Below are positions 13,401-25,000 of a DNA stretch of 64,000 bases, one piece after another (the stretch's first letter is position 1; the number at the start of each line of letters is the position of its first letter). The position numbers and the translations under genes were made by a program. Source of the stretch: Cristatella mucedo (taxonomy: Eukaryota; Bryozoa; Phylactolaemata; Cristatellidae); assembly GCA_009760855.2 (NCBI GenBank), contig WPIO01000029.1, positions 657,501-721,500 of the forward strand, in the 5' to 3' direction. The notes below the pieces were generated by a model, which did no database searches, was not told the DNA's origin, and worked only from the letters and a program-made list of their open reading frames with translations.

Positions 13401-14095
13401 TCTTCAATGAAATGCGACATCCTCAGCATAGCGGTCTCTGGATCCCCTTTTTTAAACGTGATTCATCGTGCCCGCTGCATAAGCATCAGCAAATATCTTG
13501 TAGAAGTCTCGAGCATAGCGCAACTGTGGCTTAATTTTAGAGCACAGAGGAATTGCTCGGCTGAAAATCGCCCCTGTCCTCGAGAGCAGTGAGCAGTGAG
13601 GGGTGCAGCAGTTGAAGGGTAGGATCATCATGAGGAGGGTGCAGTCCGAGCGGCTCAACACCGGCACCGAGCGCCGAGCGCTGTATGCGGTGGCCGATCG
13701 ACGTTGGCTGGCCTGTCAATCTCAGCCATAACTAAAGTAAGTTCAAAAGGAATACCTTGAACCTTCTTTTTGGCATTCGAGCTGCTTGACGGCGTTGCTC
13801 GTCGGGAAAGTCGAGTAGCGGTAGAAATTATTTACCGTAGCGATCCACGCTGTGAGGCTCCAAAGCCACTAAGCTCGTACCCTTTTGTCGCTGCTAACTA
13901 TTAAGGAATAAGGCGACGCTGGCTCAAGGTCGTCGTCGCTGCCGCCGCCAGCAGTCTGAGATTTGCGAACTCGTTTCTGTTAGAATGAGGGAGGTGACCG
14001 GGCATTCACACCAGTGATCGAAGGTCGCGGGACAGCGAGAGGTAGAGGCCTGGAGGAGAATTCGGCTACACCACCGAATACGTTTGTATAGCGCC
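10430..14095. other. Intergenic DNA with no recognised gene
   Basis: Both strands were read and no exon with family motifs or a matching splice partner was found. A small inverted repeat GCATGC-TTCG-GCATGC is at 11211-11226. Confidence 0.5.
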
Positions 14096-14109
14096 CGTGG
14101 TTCGAATTC

Positions 14110-14137
14110 TGTGTGTGTGTTGTGTGTGCGTGTGTAT

Positions 14138-14176
<39 letters not shown>

Positions 14177-14222
14177 TGCGCGCGCGCGCGCGTACGCGTG
14201 CGCGTACGCGTGTGTGTGGGTA
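14110..14222. repeat. (GT)n then (CG)n alternating purine-pyrimidine tract
   Basis: GT dinucleotides pass into CGCGCG and CGTACGCG units and back to GT. Strict purine-pyrimidine alternation over about 100 bases is the classic form that can adopt Z-DNA. Confidence 0.95.
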
Positions 14223-14312
14223 TGTGTTTGCGTTGGGTTCCGGCTCAGGATTTGGCGCCGTGAAGTAGTATTAGGGTTTCCCGTCTCCGGCTAACAGGCG
14301 GAGAGAGGGAAT

Positions 14313-14341
14313 GTTTTTGTTTTGCGAAGCGAAACAAAAAC
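14313..14341. repeat. Short inverted repeat (hairpin)
   Basis: Two 13-base arms (14313-14325 and 14329-14341) pair with one mismatch around a GAA loop. No gene is next to it. Confidence 0.7.
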
Positions 14342-14344
14342 AGA

Positions 14345-16210
14345 ATTTCCACCTAATTTCCACCTCCGTAAGAAGTTAGTTAAAATACAAATCTAGCCAG
14401 TACTTTATTCAAGTAATTTTAGAATATAGCTTAGAGAGAACATATATAGAGAATTGCATGAATGGTATTTATTGATAGTCATAAGTGGACGAGGCGAATC
14501 AAATTTATGAAAAACAAATGAGATTTGAAGAATGCTCTAGAAAGGATGTGCATTTTAGTTGTTCCATGGACATTTTTATGTAGACAAATACAGCCTTTAC
14601 GAAACAACATTACAGAAGTGCTACACTCAAATGATTTTGTGGAAAATTAGTCACATGCACAAGCATGAATAACTTTATATTGCGTGTACTATGAACAAGC
14701 CAATCGGACAGCTCTAAATACGGAAGCGCTCATTTAAGAAGACAATTTTACCTTTTCTAGCGGTGCAAATTAATGTTTAAACCACCATTCGGCTGCCTAT
14801 TAACTCTTTTTAATTTTAAAGGAATTAGCTTCAAAGGAATTAGACACTTCGCTCACTTAAGTCAAGGTCAAGTCAATGCCCCTAAAGATACCCTTATCGA
14901 GGATATTGTTTATTAGTGTTCCATCCAGAATCGCATGTCACACGGTTGCATTGAGAAATTTGAGAGATAGTTTCTTTTCAAACGCATTCTGATGAACAAA
15001 ATTACCCGTAACATACACTCAGTTTATTGAGGCTTGCACCGACGAATTTTAACCGCACTGGATCGCAGTTCGGATGCTATTGCCAGGGCAGGCTTTTGAA
15101 GACCCTTTATATAAAAATATGCAGCCTTTATGGGCCATTTCAGGAGAAAATCAAGCATACTGTCTTTAAAAGCGAAAATAAATTGCAGCGTGTGGATTGC
15201 TATGCATCAAAGTTATTTGTGGGTCCCGTGGGGGCTTGTTGCCTGGCTTGGAAAAGTTAGGCATTGGTGCTGCGGGGATTACGGGATTTTACGATTCAAT
15301 TAAGAAATCTATTAAATAAAGAGAGCAATTTGCGGCATTTCTGGCAGAGAGATTGAGAGAGATGCGAGATTCTTTCGCGTTCTTATAGCTTGAATATCTA
15401 TGCAAGTATCAAACGCAGCATATACAATTTGCTTCAATGCACCTGTGGTAGCTAGCACTGATAGACATTAAGATTCCGAAATATATATCTCTTGGTTTAT
15501 TCAGTCTATTATCATGCTATGTTTCACTTGCTTTCACGAGCCGTTCGTTTTCTAATTGCTAGCTTTACTGCCTACATTCCAAGCAGTTCTCTCACTGAGC
15601 CACCCCCACAACCCTCCCACCATCCACTCAGGATGCTAGTAAAAAAACAAAGCTTTGCCCGCCCGAAATGCATTGCACGTAGGAGAGTTTTTTCAGAAGT
15701 TACATCGCTTGTGGCTAGGTTGCCGCAGTGGTTCCGCCTTTACACTGAGCCCTCCTAGATTAACCCCTCTGACAGCGTTGACTCCATCCGGCGGAGATCG
15801 GTTGCTGTACTCTTCCAACAAGATGCTCAGCTAACAAAACCACATTAAAATCTTTTTAAAATTTAATATTAAGACTAAATTAATACTGATAGCTATGTTT
15901 TAGCCACCCGCTATGCGAATACAGCATACCTTTATAGTTCAAGGTCGTAATATGCTCCGTGACTAGGGGCGTGGCTATAGATACTTCCTGCTAGTGATTG
16001 GGACCATCCCATGAGGTAGGAGGGTACGGATGGCGTGAACTCCGGTTTAGTTGATTTGGGTCGGACGGCGAACATAGTAAGTACTGCTCTTGCTTTATCT
16101 TTCCTTTTGAGATTTAAGTTAGGGTTATGGCCAGAACTACATCCGCCACCAACCTTACCTTTAATCCGCTGGGTGGCAGCCCAAACTTGGAAGGAAATCA
16201 GGTCAAAATG
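14345..16210. other. Intergenic DNA with no recognised gene
   Basis: AT-rich sequence with short open frames only. No domain or known repeat was recognised. Confidence 0.45.
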
Positions 16211-16214
16211 AGGA

Positions 16215-16350
16215 TGAAGGTATGCTCGGGATTCCTGCCGGCCCCACTGGCTGCCGTTGATACCATTGTAGAGAAATGAATTACATTTCTTCGCTTGTCA
16301 TATCTGATGTGGGCAGTGGCTTTGTGTTGCTAAGTGTACTGCTGCGTAGG
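16215..16350 (+). pseudogene. Relic of a P450 first exon and its 5' leader
   Basis: The block around 16262-16350 is clearly similar to 19076-19163, the leader and first codons of the P450 downstream. Both have TGTAGA just before the start, then ATGAATTACATTTCTTCGCT, and then an N-terminal anchor: MNYISSLVISDVGSG here, MNYISSLLIPDTGSV in the gene. Likeness continues a little upstream (GCCGGC...CTGGC). After about 25 codons it is lost and the frame soon stops. No other P450 exon is visible between here and 19 kb, so this looks like the stump of a tandem duplicate. Confidence 0.8.
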
Positions 16351-16437
16351 ATGGGAGAATACGAAATGCAATGTAGGATGGCAGAATGTGACTAGCGATA
16401 GCCGCTTCTTCTTAGTACACTAGTCCCTGTTCGTCTC

Positions 16438-16438
16438 C

Positions 16439-16481
<43 letters not shown>

Positions 16482-16625
16482 TCTCTATCATCTCCATCTA
16501 TCTCGATCTCTCTCCTTTTCTCTTCTCTGTATCTCTCTCGATATCCATCTATCTCGATCGCTGTCTCAGTCCGTATCTCTTTCTCTCTGTCTCTCCAGTC
16601 TCTTTTTCTCTACATCCCTTTCTCG
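16438..16625. repeat. (CT)n tract and CT-rich low-complexity DNA
   Basis: Pure CT from about 16440 to 16477, then degenerate CTATC/CGATCTCT units to about 16625. Confidence 0.95.
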
Positions 16626-16639
16626 AAGCGGCTGACGTA

Positions 16640-19090
16640 TGCAATTCTTTCAGAAGCATCTGGTGGGCAAGACCTGCAACATTTTTAATTAGAAGGCAAG
16701 ACCCGCAAGATTTTTGCGTTGACAGGGCTAAACCCTACAATTAATGAATTGTTATAGCGCAAAACATAGCGATTCTTCGACACGAGCGCGTGAAATTAAG
16801 GCCATAATCTAGTCGGAGGTGGCGGTCGGCAGCGTAGGGTTAGGGGGCAGTCCAGGTCGCTGCCCCGCCGTATGGACGGCCAATGCCTCCCTGCCGCCTA
16901 CTGGCTCCGCCACTGTCTACGGCTTACGCCGGAGTCTGACGCTCTTCGCTCCATTTAAAAGCAAGAGGCGCCATAACCAGGTGGCCAACTACGCCCGCTG
17001 CTGCTTGCTGCCCTGTGAACTTCCATGAACTGTTGCCATGCTCTGCTATCGTCAGCGTGTAGAGGCATCAGCATATGCGACTCCTCGCTAGCCAGCTTTC
17101 GAGGTGCCAGCTAAACTGGTATTTGTCGTGCGTCTGCTTGGATTAGTACCGCCGTTTTGAGCGCTTGTGATAAAGGATTGCAACTCAGAAGCAGCTGCAG
17201 CCCGTCTGTATCACTACTTTGGTCTGCTGCTCCCAACCAAAATTGTGCCAGTATTTTTATTTCGAGACTAGGCCCGCTATCAAATCAATTCGCCGGGAGA
17301 ACCCCTTAATTAACAATTAAGCAGGGAAGTCGGCCGCAAGTGAAGGGAAGAAAAGGGGAAAGAAAGGGAAGAAAGTCGCCCACAAAGATAAGAGTAAGCT
17401 CAGGTTGGTGACCGCGCGTGCGAGAGACCACAGTGTAGGCCTCTACTGTTGGCCATACCGAGCAGCAGGAGGCTCTCGCTTGTCTAGGCCAGAAGTCCAA
17501 GCCTTCAAGGTTCTGGCAGGACGTCGCCAATTCTGACTAACGCCCACGAATCCAAAAGAAGACTCGTTCCAGGGTGCCTAGCAAGCACAGCCCAGGAAAG
17601 TTCAATAAAATTGTCACTGGTAGCGATGAATGGCCTTCATCTGGCCCCCGAAAAAAGAGAAAACAAAACGCCCTCTATTTCGATGGGTTATTTACAATAA
17701 CTGAAGGTCAGAAAGCGTCACGCTCGCCCTATTTACGTCAAGTTCAGTCTATATATTCAACTCCTCCGACCACGCCGATTCCAGCTGCTTGAGGTGCTGT
17801 AGCAGCTACAGGTAGGCGGATGGTAAGAGCAGGCAAATAGCCCATTGTAAAGGCGCCAATAGGCATAGGCTGCCCTGTCCCGTGCAATTTCAGTGCTGCT
17901 AAATCTGAGCTATCGAGAGGCAGCGCATCCCTCGAAGAAAAAAAGCGAGCACGTTACTGTGGCAGCTCGTGCATGCCAGTTTTTTGAGGCTCGAGTATCT
18001 TTGAGACTCGAGAGTATCAAGGGTGATGATTTATCAGGCATTGGGGTGCAAGCACATTGGATTGGAGCAGAGAAAAGACTTGCTGTGTTACTTGCCATCC
18101 AGACGATGGAATTTTTAGGCCTTCCGAAAGTTGCTGACGTCTTTCAAAGAGTGGCTTGCCAGCTGCCGAATGTCTGATCTAACTGTTACAGCCATAGATG
18201 CCTTTAGATTGTGACTGCAAATCGAGTGGTCTGCTCTGTACGAGTCACTAGAGTGATTCTACAGCCAGGATTCTGAGAATTTTCCACTTGTCCTCAGAGA
18301 ATGCATATAGCAACAGTTTCTGAACGACTAAGAGTACCTGTTACTAATACTGTGTTTTGCACATTATGTTTTGAAAGCCCGGCATTCTATTGGATTAGAT
18401 TATATCAGTCATCTTAGCTATTGATGGTTTCCTAATTATTGTGATTAAGATTCACACTTATCATAATACATTATAATGTCCTATATTACAAAGATGTCAT
18501 TGGATTTTAAAGCAATCTCCTGCCTCGTCTTTAATCTTAATAGATATTACTCTCACAAAGTGTAACATAGAGTTGGAAGATAATATTGCTTGCATTCCTT
18601 GGTGCATCACTAGAATTGCCTTGAGCCGGTAGTTTCATCCACAGCTGCGTGAGCAGCTGTCAGGTAGAGCCCCACTTATGGTAGCAGTGTTTAGCGGGAA
18701 ACTTTAGTTATGGAGCTGCCGCACGTTTGAAACAATCTTAATTCTTAATATGACATTCATAGCACTACAAAATGTATGGTCCTAACCCATTTAAATTAGA
18801 AATAAACTAGAAAAACTATAAAAAAATAATAAAATAGAAAAAATAAATAGTACTTTCTTGGCTGGTAGCTTCCTGCTAATGAAGTCCAGGAACTAGTAAA
18901 CTTGTGGCGAGATGTGATGTAGCCGGGTGAAATTCCAACTTTGCCCGTTTATTATTAATTGGCTCGCACTTAGTTGACATTTTCTCACCAATGTCGGAAC
19001 TCGATGTTCATGTCAACCCCTTATTGGGTATTTTACTGTCTAGTGCATGCCGCCGGCTTAACTAGCTGGCCTCAATATCGTTGTAGAACT
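16640..19090. other. Region upstream of the P450, with unidentified open frames
   Basis: No recognised gene. Open frames at 17574-17792 (contains PRKKRKQN, resembling a basic nuclear signal) and 17893-18177 (94 codons, mixed composition) match no family I know. They could be remnants of an element, an unknown exon, or chance. The P450 promoter should be close to 19 kb; I see no clear TATA box. Confidence 0.4.
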
Positions 19091-22000
19091 ATGAATTACA
19101 TTTCTTCGCTTCTTATCCCGGACACGGGCAGCGTCTTGGTGCTGCTGAGTTTGCTGCTGGGCACTTACTGGGTCTACGTCAGTTATACCAGGAGGAACTA
19201 CCCGCCGGGCCCGTTCGCTTGGCCACTGGTTGGCCATTTACCGAAAATGGTTTCATCGGACAGACTTACTTTCTTGAGTGAAGCAGCCGACAGACATGGA
19301 CCAGTCACTACAATTTGGCTGGGTCCACAGCCACTTGTACTACTCAGCTCGCCAGTGGTCGTGAAGGAAGCTTTCCTAAGCAACGCCGATCTATTTAGCG
19401 ATAGGCCATTTATGTACACACACAAAATAGCCTTCGGTGGTAAACCTACAGGTGAGCGAATTAAGGTAAACATAAGAAACCTACGCTAGAAAATTGAAAT
19501 TTCGAGGAAATATCACCCATGGCTCTTCGCCAGTTGTTGCACGTGCCCTGTGCTCATCCAAACTTCGAGCATTCATTTTATAATATCGCGGCGTTTCGAT
19601 TGTGTTAAACGTCATGACCACACTATTCGTAGTAAATTTGACGCGTAGGTATCATCGGCAACAACGGAGAGTCTCACAGAGCAATGCGAAGAGTAGCTCT
19701 CACGGCACTGCATGACTTCGGCCTCGGGAAGAAAAGCTTGGAAGAGAAGATCCAAGAAGAAGCGACTGAGCTAGCAAACGAACTCCAAAAGAGTCAAGGT
19801 CGGCCCATCAATGACATTAAAATGATGATTCAGCAGGCGATATCAAACGTCATATTTAGCATATGTTTCGGGAATAGGTAAGAGATACGCTTCCTAAAGT
19901 GTTCACTGATTAACGACGCATTCCAAGATCTGAGATCTTCAGTGCAATATTGAAAGCAGGCCAGTCGTAAAGGTGACAACATACATTAAGTTTAGATTAT
20001 TTACAGAATTCTGCTCCTGAATAGCCAGTGATATTTCCTTATTTGATGCGCCCCAAAGGTATTTAAAATAAAAATGTATCTCCTCAGTAACTCCATAAAG
20101 CCATAAAGACTATGTGGGCGTTACGCAGGAGAGTTTTGTATAGCGAATTCACAGCCTAAGCGGCTTTTGGTACGCATTCGGTAGCCAGCAGACTTCGTCA
20201 CACGCAACAAAGAGAAAGTGGGAAGTAAAGCAGAGTCAGGAGAGCAGTTGAGGTAGTGCGTAGCATGGAAGTAGCAGCTCAGGACCGCTGGAAAGGATGA
20301 GCCATAGTCGGCAGCAGGAGAGTAGTTGTCGTTGCATAAAATGTATAATTATTTCCCAAAAAAGTTGCGCTTGCGACCGGGACAGTGATATATTTAAAAT
20401 TTAAACATTTCAAACGAAAAAGCGGACAAATGTTCGTCTTTCGGATAAAATTTAGTCAAAACCAATACGAAAAACTAAAATTGTTGTGAACTTATCTTGA
20501 AGTTGTAAAAATGACTACAAAAGAACTACAAGTAAAGCTGTCAAAGTCTACTATTAAAATGACATCATTTACAGAAAGCCGACATTAAATGAAATTTTCC
20601 ATAACTTTCTCTTTATGCAGCCTCTAGTAGCGACATAATAAGTCCTGAAAATCTTGGTTAAATCTCTCGCCTTGCTCTTGCGAGTGAGCTCTATGATCTA
20701 GAATTAACAAGATGAACACCAACAATATGGAAGTTGGATTACATTTGGCAGCCCATTGTGCCGTAGTTCTTCAGCGTAGTCTCATTCAGTCGTACATATT
20801 AGTCTCCGCCCGGTGATTGCCCCAAGAAGCCCCAAACTTTTCCAACCTAAAACTTCTCCTAACTAGTGTGCTTCCTGTGGAATGCTTTCTAGTCACCGAA
20901 CTTCTTTATGTTGGTTCCACAAAGACATCGAATTCTACCTTTGCCTCAGGCAGCTGAGCAAAGCAGTTTCGCCCGTACTCGAAGGCTGCCGATTCCGTAT
21001 CTGGAAATTTTAACAAATTGTTTCACTGTTTCACCCAATGAGATATGAAGTTGTGGCATCAGCACCTTTCAGCGGTCCACCATTGGCTCCCACTCTACAT
21101 TGTTGCCTCCCACAAACAACCGTGGCGAGCACGACGTCTGATAGTTTGTACGGCACTACCTACTGTCCGAAAGACAAAATATCAGGGTTTAATTTAATTT
21201 AATTCAATTTAACAGGAGCGTAGCCATTCACTTAAAATCACGTCGCGAGAATTGGGTGCATGTGTTACTTGGTCACCTGTCCCATTTTGCAGCATAAAAA
21301 ACCTTTAGTAGACGTTTATTAAACATAAATGTAAATATGTATTCATTTGTATAGCGCCCTAAGATAACTTAATCTCTATTCAGGCGCTTAACATATGCCA
21401 TGGGGCTTATTCTGACAAATGACCGCAACTTATAGGAAGTATTGACTGATCGGTTGCCAAAAACAACATTTTTATTAGGTTCCTTCTAAGAAAAAATAAA
21501 ACAAACCTATTGTTGACTGGCCTTGCACTGAGCATTTAAACTTTTACCTTCACTCTGACACTTGGGGACTAAGGTTGCAATGGTTCTTCTTAAAGAGCCC
21601 AAGCCTCAGTATTGCGCGACCGTTCATTCTCGTGCGGCTACCCTCAATTCATTTTTATTTTAAAGCTTAATGGTCAATTATTCTTTGCATATTTATAGCT
21701 CAAAGCTGTTTATATTTTGATCTTGGAACACTGTCCGTCTCTACCAGTCAATAGCCATTATTCTTAAGTACAGTACTCTGATCGGAAGTCATTTCGGACC
21801 AATTGCTGTTATCAACCACTGAATAGATCTTTGTCCTTTAGGCAGAAAAGCCTGTACATCAGTTTTAGAAACAAGTATGTCAAATAACTTGCCACTCGTG
21901 CTGACTGCACAGCGAATACTCGTTTCCTGCGGTGGCGCTTCGGTTCAAACTTCGGTTTTCCGCAGCCGGCGATGGCAACCAACCGCGTTGATTACACTTT

Positions 22001-25000
22001 AATTGGGCCCGGTCAAGTGATTGGCGTCAAATCAGCCCCGGTAATTTTTTATTTCTATAGGTTTTGCACAGCCTGACTTTCTCCTTATTTAATAGATCAT
22101 TTTCAGTTTCATTAACAATAATTTGTTGTTATTGGTCTAATTGTTTGATTTTTACTATAGGGTCGCATATGATGATGGAGATTTCGTGGCACTCAATGGT
22201 CATCTGGCCCTTGTCGTCAAGGACAATATCACCTTCCAGCCTGAGAACGTGTTTCCTATACTTGGATACTTGCCTCATAGTAAATTTGTAAGTATACAAA
22301 TTTCTATTGTTTTTTCTGATAAAAAAAAATAATACATTTGTATAGCCCTATCAGAGAAATTTACCTGCTTACACTGTGCCTGCTGCTTGTGGATATTACC
22401 ACAAAACATTTGGTAAGGCTTTCTTGCAGCATCTGTAAATTGCCGAAAAAAGATTCAGATCTACTGTATCCGCAGGCTAAGCATCGTACCACCCGCTTTT
22501 CGGAATCCAACTGTTCAATTTTTATCTCGTACAAACCTCAAATACTTTGGGGACCGTGCCTTTAGTTTCTATGCTCCCGATGCCTGGAACTCACTCCCAA
22601 CTTGCGTCACGACATCCCCTGACTTGACCACATTTAAAAAGAAATTTAAAACACACATATTTATGACAGCATTAAGTGTGTCCCTGTGATTCGTCCTTTA
22701 TGTGCTTATGCATGCTGGCACTGTGCGTGTCACCCCTAACCATGTTATTCTTGTTGTTTATCGAGCATGCTACCACTAATCATTCGATCGTGTTTCCTTT
22801 GCACCAAATGTAAAGCGCCTAGAGAGTTCTCTGAGGGTGCTTTATTAAGTGCGTTATTATTATTATTATTGTTACTATTCTCTAAGGGGGCTATACAGAT
22901 GTATTCTCATTGTTATTAATATTTCTAGGCCCTTTTACAGATCCTGCAAAGACAGCATGACCAACGATCAGTGGCAATAATCGCTGTGTCATCAAGCATG
23001 ACATTTTTAGATGTGACATGAACAGTAGTAACAGGTAGATTTGGTTAGTTGCAGTGGGCAGTGTCAGCATGCGTAAGCACACAAAGTACGAATCACAATG
23101 ACCCACTTTATGCTGTGATATGCATGTGAGTTGTAAGCTTCTTTTTAAATGTCATCATCTCAGATGATGTCGTGACGTCAGTCGGTAGTGAGTTCCAGAC
23201 TTTGGAAGCATATGAACTAAGGCCACGGTCTCCATTGGTTTTGAGGCTTGTTAATATTCAGATCTATTTTCTCGTTTAATTTTAAATTGCTAATTTTCTA
23301 TCAAACTCAGAGTTTGAGGCGTATAATAAGCTGTAGTAGCATTTTCCTAATTTATTACTTCAAGGTATCCGATACTCAGTATCTTTGATTGTTTGCGACG
23401 GTCAATGTATATTGCTGTGTGACATTCACATATTCTGATTGCCCAGATAAAAACGTTGACAGCAAGCCAAAGTTATATAAGAGGCTATGTAGAGAAGCAG
23501 GTTGCAATTCACAAAGCCACCTTTGATCCTGAAAACATCCGAGACTTCGTGGACTTACACATTAAGGCAGATAGAGATCAGGATGGACACTTTAATGGTG
23601 AGTCAGCGGCCTGTGTTGCCTGCAAACGGTGCCAATCGATCGCGTATCGTCACCTCATTTGCGACAGGTAGTCTCCGCAAAATTCTCTTGCTGTCATTGG
23701 CTGCTCAACTAATGGCCAGCTCGCTTATTAGCAACAAGGGATTTGGTTTTCGGCAATGCATACAATGCCAGCCTTGTTTTCATTTGCTTTAATCATTCAA
23801 TTCAGCGGCAGCAGCAGAGGCTCCTGCCAGGGGAATTGCTACGTGTAGTACATTCTTGACGATAATGCCTCGTGGATGGTTTAAAAAAGCCCACCAACTT
23901 TCTCTATTTTCAGCCGAAAATTTGTTCAGGGTGATCTTGGACCTCTTCGGAGCTGGTTCCGAGACGACTACCACGATGCTGAATTGGGCGATATTGTATC
24001 TATTACAGAACCCATCGGTGCAGGATAAAGCCCAGCTAGAAATAACCAGGGTGAGACTGCTAGAAGCTCGGTGATAGGGGTTCAAACAGTCGCATTGTAT
24101 GTGGACGTACGCTGGCCGCTGTGGCAATAACTTCGGTGTCATGCAAAATACTGACGGCTTACAGGAGCGCTGAGGGTCCAGTGTTAGTAAATGACAATAG
24201 GATGTTAAGCACGACTTCTAGTTCCGATCTCTAGCTCCGTTCATGTTCCTCGACCCTATTGACTAGTTATCAATGGATGGTTACTAAAAAACTCTTCACT
24301 CATGATCACTAATCATTGTATATGTGATTTGGTGCAAATCATTAAAAGAGATTAGTCGATTTAACAGCTTCATTTACATAGCGGCAGAAGAGCTTAACCG
24401 GCCATCACCACCACTTGCAGCAGGCAATAAAGAATCGCTCACTGCAGGGCTCGAACCCACGGCCTCGGTCATGAAGAGCGAGTGCCTTGCCCGTCGGCTA
24501 AGACCCAGGGGCAGTAACCAGCAGTTCTAATAGCCAGCGGCCCTAAGTGTCTACTTGTGCGACTCTGCATGCTTTTCTGAGCATGATATATTGCTTGTCA
24601 CCAAGCCTTTGATTATTGGTTCTCCTGCAGCGGGTTTTAAAGCGATTTTATTGAGATTTGGTGCTCTTATGGGGCCATACAAAAGATTACTATTATCATT
24701 TTACGTTGTAACGCATCAAATCTTAGTGCGCATGTCGGCTGAAGGCAATGTAATGTTATACAATGTATCTCCGAGAGTTATTCCACCAAGCCATAAAAAC
24801 TTAGTGGGTGCTAAGCATGAGAGTTTTCAATAGCCCATTCAAAATCTATGCCATTTTCGGTACGCATACGGTGGTCAACAGACTTAATTTCACCCGGCAA
24901 AGAGAAAATCAGAAGCGTAGCTGAGTCAGGTGGATAGCTGAGGGTGAATAGCATGGAAGTTTGAGCTCAGAATAGGTTAAAGGATGTGCCACAGTCGGCA

